Shown: positions 1-5,974 of the stretch, one piece after another
Position numbering within the stretch: the stretch's first letter is position 1
How the letters are laid out: every line of letters starts with the position of its first letter
Origin: DTU018 sp964618175
GTDB taxonomy: Bacteria; Bacillota; Syntrophomonadia; Syntrophomonadales; Syntrophomonadaceae
Direction: 5' to 3'
DNA: 11,086 bases
NCBI GenBank assembly: GCA_964618175.1
Contig: CAZTZX010000064.1
Span: 1-11,086 of the forward strand
The notes under the pieces: generated by a model
Databases searched by the model: none
Told to the model about the DNA's origin: nothing
The model's input: only the letters and a program-made list of their open reading frames with translations
Translations under genes and position numbers: made by a program

Positions 1-32
1 GCAAGTCAGGGGACGGTCCCCTGACTTGCGCG
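1..32. repeat. GGGGACGGT-type palindromic (REP-like) element
   Basis: Positions 1-14 (gcaagtcaggggac) and 16-29 are perfect reverse complements around a single G at 15, so this is a 29-nt perfect palindrome followed by cgcg. Its 32 nt match each arm of the inverted repeat at 9611-9718 at 26 positions, sharing GCAAG, GGGGACGGTCC and CTTGCGCG, so both belong to one dispersed family. It begins 3 nt past the stop of the ABC ATPase gene and could also act as that operon's 3' hairpin, but no T-run can be seen because the window ends. From memory, similar elements are common in Bacillota and sometimes accompany Y1 (REP-associated) transposases; none is present here. Confidence 0.8.
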
Positions 33-34
33 TT

Positions 35-802
35 TTAGCGAGCCATCAGGACCGTGCTCAGGAAGGACTTGGTTCGCTCTTGGCGCGGATTGAGCAGTAC
101 TTCTTGGGCACTGCCTTCTTCCACGATCAGTCCTTCGTCCATAAATAGAACTCGGTTAGCCACTTCCCGCGCAAACCCAATTTCATGGGTCACGACGATC
201 ATGGTCATGTGTTCTAAGGCAATATCCCGCATAACTCTCAGCACTTCACCAGTCAGTTCCGGATCCAGAGCCGAAGTAGGCTCATCAAAGCACATAATAT
301 CTGGGTCCATGGCCAGAGCCCGGGCAATGGCTACCCTCTGCTGCTGTCCACCCGACAGTTCAAAGGGGTAGTTGTTGGCCTTCTGGGATAGCCCGACTTT
401 GGCCAGCAGATTCTGGGCAGTTTTCTCAGCTTCTTGAGGTGTGACCTGATTGACCTGTACCGGAGCCAGCATCAGGTTATCCAGAACTGTTTTATGAGGA
501 AACAAGTTAAAATCCTGAAACACCATGCCCATCCGGCGGCGCAGCCGGGTTATGGTCTTTTCATCGCTGTAAACAGCCCGTCCGTCAGGCCCGTTCTGGG
601 CCATTACTTCTCCGGCGATCTCAATGGAACCTCGATCAATAGTCTCCAGACGATTCAAGCAGCGCAAAAAGGTACTTTTCCCCGAACCAGAGGGGCCGAT
701 AATAGCGATCACCTCTCCTGGTTTGACCTGCAGGGAAACCCCTAGGAGAACTTCCAGGGTCCCGAATTGCTTATGAATATCGGTGGCTTGCAGCATATAC
801 AT
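35..802 (-). CDS. Polar amino acid ABC transporter, ATP-binding protein (GlnQ/HisP family)
   Basis: Cytoplasmic ATPase that powers amino-acid import by the permease encoded just upstream. The 255 residues hold a complete ABC cassette: Walker A GPSGSGKST at 36-44, Q-loop Gln96, signature LSGGQ at 149-153, Walker B ending in DE at 173-174 with a following SALD D-loop, and the switch His206 in VVTHE. The sequence closely follows the GlnQ/HisP/TcyC subgroup and has the usual length. The ATG at 800-802 is preceded by GAGGAG about 7 nt upstream; an ATG two codons later is possible but less well placed. It lies 12 nt after the permease stop and is the last gene of a three-gene minus-strand operon. 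The transported amino acid (glutamine, cystine, arginine or other) cannot be read from this subunit. Confidence 0.95.
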   Translation of the reverse strand: MYMLQATDIHKQFGTLEVLLGVSLQVKPGEVIAIIGPSGSGKSTFLRCLNRLETIDRGSIEIAGEVMAQNGPDGRAVYSDEKTITRLRRRMGMVFQDFNLFPHKTVLDNLMLAPVQVNQVTPQEAEKTAQNLLAKVGLSQKANNYPFELSGGQQQRVAIARALAMDPDIMCFDEPTSALDPELTGEVLRVMRDIALEHMTMIVVTHEIGFAREVANRVLFMDEGLIVEEGSAQEVLLNPRQERTKSFLSTVLMAR

Positions 803-814
803 ACTTCTTCTCCT

Positions 815-1453
815 CTAATGGTAGTAGTTCATGCGCGCTTCCACCCATTTGAAGAAGCGCTGTACAACAGCCGTCATTAATAGGTAAAATATCGCTGCTA
901 TCACAAAGGGTATCAGGGTATCGTCAGTAACAGCACGGATCCTGGCTACCCGGGAAAGTTCGCTTATGGCTATGATATAAACCAACGCCGTATCCTTGAC
1001 CAGGTTAATAACCTCATTGCCAATGGGGGGCAACACCCGTCTAAATACCTGGGGCAAAATGATCTGGGTCATAGTCTGGCGGCGGCTCAGCCCCAGTACA
1101 TCCGCAGCCTCATATTGACCTATATCGATGGATTGGATCCCCGACCGGAAAATCTCAGCCAGATAAGCCGCATAATTAAGGATAAAGGCTGCATAAACAG
1201 CTGTTTCCCTTTCTATACGAAAGCCGATGGCCATGAGACCAAAATACCAGAACAGTAGCTGTAATAAAAGCGGAGTTCCGCGAAAAACCCAGACATAGAC
1301 TTCCATGATCCAGGCCAAAGGCTTAAATTTGGACACACGAGCTATACCCAGAATGACTCCCAGGGGCATGGACAAGAGGGTCACAGCGAAAATTTGCATG
1401 GTCAACAACCAGCCCAGGAACATTGATGGCAAAATTGATATTACATAGTCCAT
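815..1453 (-). CDS. Polar amino acid ABC transporter, permease (HisM/GlnP family)
   Basis: Integral membrane subunit of the importer. The 212 residues contain several hydrophobic segments and the cytoplasmic EAA loop that docks on the ATPase (EAADVLGLSRRQ, then ILPQVFRRVLPP), typical of His/Glu/Gln/Arg/opine permeases of about 215 residues. The ATG at 1451-1453 (protein begins MDYVISIL) is preferred because AAGGGG lies about 7 nt upstream. An in-frame GTG at 1472-1474 would add seven residues (MQVRGCH) that merely translate the ribosome binding site. There is one permease gene, so a homodimer is the simplest model (inference). It sits between the receptor and ATPase genes, separated from the receptor by about 100 nt carrying a terminator-like hairpin. 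Confidence 0.94.
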   Translation of the reverse strand: MDYVISILPSMFLGWLLTMQIFAVTLLSMPLGVILGIARVSKFKPLAWIMEVYVWVFRGTPLLLQLLFWYFGLMAIGFRIERETAVYAAFILNYAAYLAEIFRSGIQSIDIGQYEAADVLGLSRRQTMTQIILPQVFRRVLPPIGNEVINLVKDTALVYIIAISELSRVARIRAVTDDTLIPFVIAAIFYLLMTAVVQRFFKWVEARMNYYH

Positions 1454-1486
1454 ATGGCATCCCCTTACTTGCACGATTCACTGCAT

Positions 1487-1523
1487 AAAAGACAGGCTAT
1501 CAGCTTATAACTGGTAGCCTGCC
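1487..1523 (-). terminator. Intra-operon terminator-like hairpin between receptor and permease genes
   Basis: On the minus strand, CAGGCTA (1521-1515) pairs with TAGCCTG (1499-1493). Two more pairs, including a G-U, extend the stem to about 9 bp. The loop is about 15 nt and the stem is followed by TTTTAT. The element lies 33 nt after the receptor stop. Such hairpins between a binding-protein gene and its permease commonly protect the upstream mRNA or stop part of transcription, giving more receptor than membrane components. The structure is seen; the partial-termination role is inferred. Confidence 0.65.
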
Positions 1524-1555
1524 ATGCTCATTTTATCAAAGTATAGTCGTTATGC

Positions 1556-2374
1556 CTATTTCTTTGTTATGTCTTCCCCAAACCATTTGTTGGATATTTC
1601 GGCAGAAGTACCGTCAGCCTTCATCTCATCCAGAGCTTTTTCCAACTCAGCCAGGAAAGCCTGGTCGGAAAGCCTTAGGCCTACGCCAAATGCTTCCGTT
1701 CCAAAGTTCTCCTCTAAAACCTTGTATTCACCGGGATGTTTGGAAAGGTAATAACGGCCAACTACTTCGTCAACCACGACCGCTTCCAGACCGCCGCCAG
1801 CCAGATCGCGCAGGGCCATATCATTGGTATCGAATTCCCTTAAGCTATCTTTAATGGTTTCATAGGTAGCGGCATCAGCCTGTACAGCTTCGATAGCGCT
1901 GCTGCCGGCCTGGATCCCTATTTCCTGGTCGGCCAAATCGGCTTTGGTAGCGATAGTGGAGTCCGGTCTCACCACGATGATCTGGTGATCCTCAATGTAG
2001 GGCTTGGTGAACAGGAAACTCTGCAGACGCTCGTCAGTAATAGTGAAGGCGTTCCAGATCATGTCAATATTACCGCTGTCTAATTCTGCATCCTTGGCGT
2101 CCCAGGATATGGGCTGGAACTGAACTTCAACGCCCATTCTGGAGGCCGCTTCTTTGGCCAGATCAATGTCAAAGCCTACGATCTCATTGTTTTCGTCACG
2201 GAATCCCATTGGCGGGAAAGCATCATCCAACCCGACTATAAAGTGGCCTTTGTCCTGGATCTCCTGCCAGGAAGTATCAGTATTAGCGGGTTCTCCGTTG
2301 TCAGATTGCCCACAGCCAACCATCAGCCCCATGGCCAAGCATAATACTACAATAAGTGCTAAACTTCTCCTCAA
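1556..2374 (-). CDS. Polar amino acid ABC transporter, substrate-binding lipoprotein
   Basis: Extracellular receptor that captures an amino acid and delivers it to the permease. With the TTG start the product is 272 residues: a signal peptide MRRSLALIVVLCLAMGLMVG with a lipobox, then Cys21 for lipidation, a short polar linker, and a periplasmic-binding-protein type 2 fold (GLDDAFPPMGFRD, GFDIDLAKEAASRMG, WDAKDAELDSGNIDMIWN, a TDER segment). The TTG at 2372-2374 is chosen because AAGGGGG lies about 8 nt upstream and the product then starts as a clean signal peptide. The ATG 27 nt further out (2399-2401) would translate the ribosome binding site and prepend MTILKGEET. It is the first gene of the importer operon. 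Ligand specificity is not evident. Confidence 0.93.
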   Translation of the reverse strand: MRRSLALIVVLCLAMGLMVGCGQSDNGEPANTDTSWQEIQDKGHFIVGLDDAFPPMGFRDENNEIVGFDIDLAKEAASRMGVEVQFQPISWDAKDAELDSGNIDMIWNAFTITDERLQSFLFTKPYIEDHQIIVVRPDSTIATKADLADQEIGIQAGSSAIEAVQADAATYETIKDSLREFDTNDMALRDLAGGGLEAVVVDEVVGRYYLSKHPGEYKVLEENFGTEAFGVGLRLSDQAFLAELEKALDEMKADGTSAEISNKWFGEDITKK

Positions 2375-2413
2375 TGTTTCTTCCCCCTTAAGTATGGTCA
2401 AGTCTCGAAATCT

Positions 2414-2442
2414 ATTTTACTTTAACGCGCTAATTAAGTAAA
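2414..2442 (-). promoter_or_regulatory. Predicted sigma-A promoter of the amino acid importer operon
   Basis: On the minus strand, TTTACT (2442-2437), a 17-nt spacer and TAAAAT (2419-2414) form a -35/-10 pair about 40 nt before the receptor TTG, leaving a leader of roughly 33 nt. The spacer contains a near-palindrome TTAGCGCGTTAA that could be an operator. The promoter is predicted by eye only. Confidence 0.5.
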
Positions 2443-2490
2443 GAGTTAATTTGGGTAGATTACCCGCTATGATTTGGTTGGCTGATATGG

Positions 2491-2520
2491 TTGACGGATC
2501 AGGGAATCATTCTCCATAAT
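2491..2520 (+). promoter_or_regulatory. Predicted sigma-A promoter of the small winged-helix gene
   Basis: TTGACG (2491-2496), an 18-nt spacer and CATAAT (2515-2520) precede the AAAGGAGGG ribosome binding site at 2541-2549. It diverges from the importer promoter at 2414-2442, so the two promoters share one intergenic region of about 180 nt. Confidence 0.5.
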
Positions 2521-2555
2521 AATTGGGACAATATACATTGAAAGGAGGGCATGAC

Positions 2556-2732
2556 ATGGATAATGAAGCCAAAGTTTTAGCCGCTTTCCAGCAAGCCGGC
2601 CAGCCCTTGAGCAGTAAAGAAGTTGCTGAGTTGTCCGGGTTAGATAAGAAAGATGTGGATAAAGTTATCAAAAAACTAAAAGTGTCCGAAAAAATTCATT
2701 CTCCCAAACGATGCTATTACGAGCCTAAGTAA
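2556..2732 (+). CDS. Small winged-helix-like DNA-binding domain protein (58 aa)
   Basis: A 58-residue protein beginning MDNEAKVLAAFQQAG. Residues 3-13 look like a first helix and 19-42 (SSKEVAELSGLD, then KKDVDKVIKKLK) like a helix-turn-helix. Residues 43-57 (SEKIHSPKRCYYEP) resemble the wing of a winged helix. This is the layout of stand-alone MarR/ArsR-like wHTH domains, without a ligand or dimerisation domain. The ATG at 2556 is chosen because an excellent AAAGGAGGG lies 6 nt upstream; upstream in-frame TTG codons would read through that site. It is divergent from the importer operon and convergent with ymaF. A regulator of the importer is possible, but its target is unknown. Lysine-rich composition fits nucleic-acid binding. 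Confidence 0.75.
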   Translation: MDNEAKVLAAFQQAGQPLSSKEVAELSGLDKKDVDKVIKKLKVSEKIHSPKRCYYEPK

Positions 2733-2746
2733 ATTGATGGAATAAA

Positions 2747-2784
2747 GAAGACAAGGGGGACTCTGGCCTTCTCCCCTTGTCTTC
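2747..2784. terminator. Hairpin terminator between convergent genes
   Basis: GAAGACAAGGGG (2747-2758) pairs perfectly with CCCCTTGTCTTC (2773-2784), a 12-bp stem with a 14-nt loop. It lies between the ends of the plus-strand winged-helix gene and the minus-strand ymaF gene. On the minus strand it is followed by TTTATT, so it best terminates ymaF; on the plus strand only a weak T-rich tract follows. It is probably bidirectional. Confidence 0.7.
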
Positions 2785-2825
2785 CTAACTAACTTTAACG
2801 GTCACCTGATCTTTAGGAGCTCTTC

Positions 2826-3332
2826 TTAGTAGTCATCTCTTTCGAAGCATCCGTCTTCTTCACAGTATCTGTCTTCTTCGTCATATCTGTCTTCTTCATG
2901 ATCATCTTTTTTATGGTCTTTCTCTTCTGAGGTTGGGTCTTCTATTAACATGGCAAAAATGAATCCATGGTCATGACCAGCATTGAAAGTAGTCTCCCCG
3001 CAGACAAAGTGAACGTGCTTGCCTTCTCCTACCGGAATGGCGGGGCCGCTTTCCGCCGCTACTTCATGGTAGTGAGACAGGGAAAAATCGCTGTTCACCA
3101 GTATGGCATGAGTATGGCTTCTTCCTCTCTTTATTTCCTCACTGGATACTCCGGCAAAACGATGATTGTGGCAGATTTCACCTGCCAGTTGAGTGCTGCC
3201 TAAAAACTCATGGGTATGAGTCTGGGCAGGCGGCGGACAAGGACGCGGGCGGGGACGTGGTTTAGGCCCTGGAAAATAAGGAGGCTTACACCCACACCTC
3301 GATTTTGGATAGTCAAAGTCGCGAAAACTCAC
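2826..3332 (-). CDS. ymaF: YmaF family His-rich protein with acidic repeat tail
   Basis: The 168-residue product matches the YmaF family, known from a Bacillus subtilis protein of about 137 residues with no established function. A Pro/Arg/Lys-rich N-terminus (PKPRPRPRPCPPP) precedes a core with six HxH motifs: 39-41, 55-57, 73-75, 87-89, 106-108 and 120-122. These resemble repeated short metal-ligand sites. The C-terminus from about 134 is very acidic and ends in hexapeptide repeats (EEDRYD, EEDRYC, EEDGCF, ERDDY). No signal peptide or membrane segment is evident. The GTG start (3330-3332) has GGGAGGA about 8 nt upstream. Metal binding is inferred from histidine density. The acidic tail makes it longer than the B. 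subtilis protein and may be lineage specific. Confidence 0.85.
   Translation of the reverse strand: MSFRDFDYPKSRCGCKPPYFPGPKPRPRPRPCPPPAQTHTHEFLGSTQLAGEICHNHRFAGVSSEEIKRGRSHTHAILVNSDFSLSHYHEVAAESGPAIPVGEGKHVHFVCGETTFNAGHDHGFIFAMLIEDPTSEEKDHKKDDHEEDRYDEEDRYCEEDGCFERDDY
2848..2897 (-). repeat. 18-nt tandem repeats in the 3' end of ymaF
   Basis: The nonamer GTCTTCTTC recurs on the plus strand at 2853, 2871 and 2889, an exact 18-nt period with flanking similarity (TATCTGTCTTCTTC twice). On the coding strand this encodes the acidic hexapeptides at the YmaF C-terminus. The array is short and in frame, so copy number could change without breaking the gene. Confidence 0.75.
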
Positions 3333-3429
3333 TATAAAGTTCCTCCCTCTTCAGCAGAATATACTACATAATATGGCAATTGGTTCCAGGTGTTCCTGTA
3401 TAAACCGCTAAGAAGGAAAACAATTATGG

Positions 3430-3783
3430 TTATTTAGTATCAGAATCTTCAGAGCGAATTCTTATAGGGATCTCCCCCTCTAATTCCATAATGAATTCAA
3501 CATATCCGCCCAACTGGCCATTTTCGTACCAGGGGGATTGATGGATCAGCGTTCGGGATCCGTTTTTGTCAGTGATATAGGTATTGGGCCTGGGGTTGGC
3601 CAGCATATCCCGAATCTGCGAGCGAGACGGCTCCGGATGACAGTCCAAGAGACTGCGTCCACACAAAGCCGGCCCGCCTTGCCGCTCCCAGTATTGGGCT
3701 GAACGTTCGTTCATTTCGATAATGATTCCATCCCGATCACATACCGTAATGGCCGCCTCTAAATTCTTGCTCCAATTTTTCAT
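3430..3783 (-). CDS. Stand-alone PAS domain protein
   Basis: The 117 residues are essentially one PAS fold. Residues 9-28 (EAAITVCDRDGIIIEMNERS) are the typical first strands, with the DxDGxIxxxN pattern. Residues 45-60 (LLDCHPEPSRSQIRDM) and 82-100 (QSPWYENGQLGGYVEFIME) complete the sheet. No kinase, HTH, GGDEF or membrane segment follows, so it would sense a ligand or redox state and act through a partner, or by dimerising. Cys15, Cys41 and Cys48 plus His49 are possible redox or cofactor residues, but no cofactor can be assigned. AAGGAG lies about 9 nt before the ATG. The gene starts about 43 nt beyond the terminator of the selenoprotein peroxiredoxin gene, so it may be expressed by read-through. 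Confidence 0.82.
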   Translation of the reverse strand: MKNWSKNLEAAITVCDRDGIIIEMNERSAQYWERQGGPALCGRSLLDCHPEPSRSQIRDMLANPRPNTYITDKNGSRTLIHQSPWYENGQLGGYVEFIMELEGEIPIRIRSEDSDTK

Positions 3784-3825
3784 GCGTATGGGCTCCTTTT
3801 TATTTAAGGTCTACTGTTTTCCATG

Positions 3826-3864
3826 AAAAAGCTCTCCCGGTCTGATAATATCCAGGAGAGCCTT
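3826..3864 (-). terminator. Intrinsic terminator of the peroxiredoxin gene
   Basis: On the minus strand AAGGCTCTCC (3864-3855) pairs with GGAGAGCTTT (the arm starting at 3837), about 10 bp with one G-U pair, and the stem runs into TTTTT (3830-3826). The hairpin lies 11 nt after the peroxiredoxin stop codon and before the PAS gene start. It is a canonical rho-independent layout. Confidence 0.8.
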
Positions 3865-3874
3865 AGGTATCAGT

Positions 3875-4468
3875 TTAAGCTTTAGGAGGCTGCCATACTT
3901 CCCATACTCTGCCGGCCAAAGCCATGGACGGTTTAAGCGTAGGATCACCTGGTTCCCAACCAGAAGGCATAACTTCACCAGTTGACCGAGTATGTTGAAA
4001 AGCCTTAATCTGGCGCTGTAGTTCATGGGGATTGCGGCCTACTGGGGGCGACAGTATTTCAGCGGCCTGAATAATGCCATCGGGATCAATTAAAAATCTG
4101 CCGCGAACATCCACGCCAGCTTTTTCATCATATACTCCATATAGGCTACCAATTTTACCACCTCGGTCGCTTAATATGGGAAAGGGAATGCCGCCCTCTA
4201 CCATTTTGCTCAGTTCTGTCTCATTCCAGACCTTATGAGAGTGTACACTATCAACACTCATAGCTAGTACTTCAACATCCAGTTCTTTAAGCTGATCATA
4301 GCCCACGGCTATGTGCGAAAGCTCAGTCGGTCATACAAAGGTGAAATCTCCGGGGTAAAAGCAAACTACCACCCATTTGCCACGGTAATCAGATAGATTA
4401 ACCTTGGTGACTTTGCCATTGTAAAACGCTTCAGCAGTGAACTCAGGTGCTTCTCTAGTTACTAGCAT
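3875..4468 (-). CDS. prxU: Selenocysteine-containing peroxiredoxin (AhpC/Prx type), in-frame TGA at 4331-4333
   Basis: Thiol/selenol peroxidase expected to reduce H2O2, organic peroxides or peroxynitrite in the cytoplasm. From the ATG at 4466-4468, with GGAGGT about 6 nt upstream, one frame runs 197 residues to TAA, interrupted only by TGA at 4331-4333 (codon 46). Around it the protein reads YPGDFTFV-U-PTEL, the peroxiredoxin active site P-x3-T-x2-C with Sec replacing the peroxidatic Cys. The rest is intact: SVDSVHSHKVW, FPILSDRGGKIGSLYGV, Arg122 in RGRFLIDPDG, and a C-terminal GEVMPSGWEPGDPTLKP. There the usual resolving Cys is Met167; the only cysteine left is Cys36. A hairpin 17 nt after the TGA fits a SECIS. 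Sec peroxiredoxins such as PrxU of Eubacterium acidaminophilum are known. A nonsense mutation or sequencing error is the alternative but less likely. Confidence 0.9.
4297..4333 (-). promoter_or_regulatory. Bacterial SECIS-like element (UGA plus downstream hairpin)
   Basis: The range covers the UGA codon (4333-4331) and the hairpin 4313-4297. CATAGCC pairs with GGCTATG, a perfect 7-bp stem closing a GUG loop whose first base is G. The loop begins 25 nt after the UGA. As I recall the general bacterial SECIS model, it allows a small G-containing apical loop roughly 16-37 nt after UGA inside the coding region, bound by SelB. The hairpin overlaps codons 52-57. The structure is seen; SelB binding is inferred. 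Confidence 0.7.
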
Positions 4469-4556
4469 AAAAATACCTCCTTTTTGTATACTGCTATATT
4501 ATTTATTTTACACCAGAAAGGCCCAATGAATGTAGTAATAATCAGCAGTTTGGGCG

Positions 4557-4584
4557 AGTATACCTATGAAGTATATCAAGTATA
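4557..4584. repeat. Three AGTATA direct repeats upstream of the peroxiredoxin gene
   Basis: AGTATA occurs at 4557, 4570 and 4579 (spacing 13 and 9) in the AT-rich 186-nt stretch between ktrB and the peroxiredoxin gene. On the minus strand it reads as repeated TATACT, about 90-110 nt before the start codon. It could be a regulator site or simple low-complexity sequence. I see no PerR-type palindrome and no convincing -35/-10 pair in this stretch. Confidence 0.3.
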
Positions 4585-4654
4585 TAAATCATTTATGTTT
4601 GAGAATCGATAATGCCTTACCGGATAAGTCGGCAAACATTTATTTTGACAGGGA

Positions 4655-5968
4655 TCATCCGATCATTATCCGGTCTTCAGGGTAGCGAATGGTATTAGTC
4701 TGAGGCTGATATGCCATAGCTAGTCCAATAGTAACCGGACCCAGCCGCCCAAACAGCATAATAATTACGATTATGAGCTGTCCCCATGGCGTTAAAGATT
4801 GGGTAAGGCCAAGGCTTAACCCTACTGTTCCTGCTGCTGATACTACTTCAAACAATACTTTAAGGAAGTCATGGTGCTGGACGGATAACGCCAGTGTCCC
4901 CAGAAATACTACCAAAACTGCAATGCTCACTACTGTTATAGTACGTGTTACATCATGAGGTGAAATGCGCCGCTTGGCTATCTCCACATCCTTGCGTCCG
5001 GCGAAAACGCTCCAGATGGTCATGGCCAGCAGCAGCAGAGTGGTGACCTTGATGCCCCCGGAGGTAGACCCGGGTGCCCCGCCAATAAACATCAGCCCCA
5101 TAAGTAAAACTTGGGTTGTCACCAGGGTGCTGCTTACATCTATGGTTGAAAAACCAGCCGTGCGGGTTGCAGATAGGAAATAAGATGCCAGTATTTTGTC
5201 TGACCAGGGTAATGAAGCCAAAGCGTGATTGTATTCCAGCATCAGGATCACTACCATACCCAGCAGCAAAAGTAAGGCCGTTCCAAACAAGACCAGGCGG
5301 GCATGCAGTGACAATCGCCCTGTTTGGCGATAGTGGAACAGTTCATAGATAACCAGAAAACCCAAACTGCCAGTAATAAACAATATGGACAGCGTTAAGT
5401 TTACCACCAGGTCACCGGTAAAGGCCTGCAGACTACTGAAATTGCCAAATAAGTCAAAACCGGCATTATTAAATGCTGATATGGAGTGAAAAAAAGCATA
5501 CCAGAGAGCCTGTCCAGATCCCATAGTGGGGAGCCAATGGAGAAATAATATTAAGGTTCCCGCCAACTCGAAAACTAAAGAGAAAACTAACAAGTAGCGG
5601 ATTATGTCGGTCAAATCTGCCATGGAACTGCGGTTAAGAGTAAACTGTAAAACCATCTTCTGTTTTAGATTAAGGCGACGTCCCAGAATGATAATAAAAT
5701 AGGTGACGAAAGTCATTAAGCCTAGTCCGCCAATTTGGATGAGCAGGAGAATGATTATTTGTCCCCAAATACTCCAGTGAGCAGCAGTATCGGCTACTAC
5801 CAGCCCAGTAACACATATAGCTGAAGCAGAGGTGAATAGTGCAGTTAAAATATCAGGAGTTCCTGTCTTAATTGCAAAGGGCATGCTCAGCAGTACAGTA
5901 CCTATAACCACAGCGATTAAAAAACTGCTGACCAGCACTTTGGGAGGATTAACGGTATTAGTGTTCAT
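4655..5968 (-). CDS. ktrB: Potassium uptake protein KtrB (TrkH/KtrB family)
   Basis: Membrane-embedded K+ (possibly Na+-dependent) transport subunit gated by KtrA. The 437 residues are highly hydrophobic and show the four pore-loop repeats of the SKT superfamily: SAICVTGLVVADT (Gly55), ISAFNNAGFDLFG (Gly170), ATRTAGFSTID (Gly272) and SAAGTVGLSLGLT (Gly383). The intramembrane gate segment GGAPGSTSGGIK lies at about 297-307. The length (about 440) fits KtrB rather than the longer TrkH. The gene begins 6 nt after the ktrA stop with only a weak GGAT-like ribosome binding site, so translation is probably coupled to ktrA. No convincing terminator follows it. Confidence 0.95.
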   Translation of the reverse strand: MNTNTVNPPKVLVSSFLIAVVIGTVLLSMPFAIKTGTPDILTALFTSASAICVTGLVVADTAAHWSIWGQIIILLLIQIGGLGLMTFVTYFIIILGRRLNLKQKMVLQFTLNRSSMADLTDIIRYLLVFSLVFELAGTLILFLHWLPTMGSGQALWYAFFHSISAFNNAGFDLFGNFSSLQAFTGDLVVNLTLSILFITGSLGFLVIYELFHYRQTGRLSLHARLVLFGTALLLLLGMVVILMLEYNHALASLPWSDKILASYFLSATRTAGFSTIDVSSTLVTTQVLLMGLMFIGGAPGSTSGGIKVTTLLLLAMTIWSVFAGRKDVEIAKRRISPHDVTRTITVVSIAVLVVFLGTLALSVQHHDFLKVLFEVVSAAGTVGLSLGLTQSLTPWGQLIIVIIMLFGRLGPVTIGLAMAYQPQTNTIRYPEDRIMIG

Positions 5969-5974
5969 AAAAGT

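Noticed and set aside
3382..3406. Hairpin GGTT/AACC with inner CAGG/CCTG between the PAS and ymaF genes
   Set aside because: Short interrupted stem without a T-run on either strand; too weak to call a terminator.
3811..4026. A 71-codon minus-strand frame overlapping the peroxiredoxin 3' end
   Set aside because: It lies in another frame of a conserved gene and across its terminator; no family resemblance.
3875..4306. A stand-alone 143-residue peroxiredoxin fragment starting at a GTG
   Set aside because: It lacks the active-site region and a ribosome binding site. The same frame continues upstream through one TGA to a proper ATG with GGAGGT.
4331..4333. Peroxiredoxin as a pseudogene by nonsense mutation
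   Set aside because: The stop is TGA at exactly the catalytic Cys, no other lesion exists in 197 codons, and a SECIS-like hairpin follows. A sequencing error cannot be fully excluded.
4597..4650. Terminator after ktrB
   Set aside because: Only short bulged stems (for example CTTA/TAAG with GCC/GGC) and no T-run directly after them.
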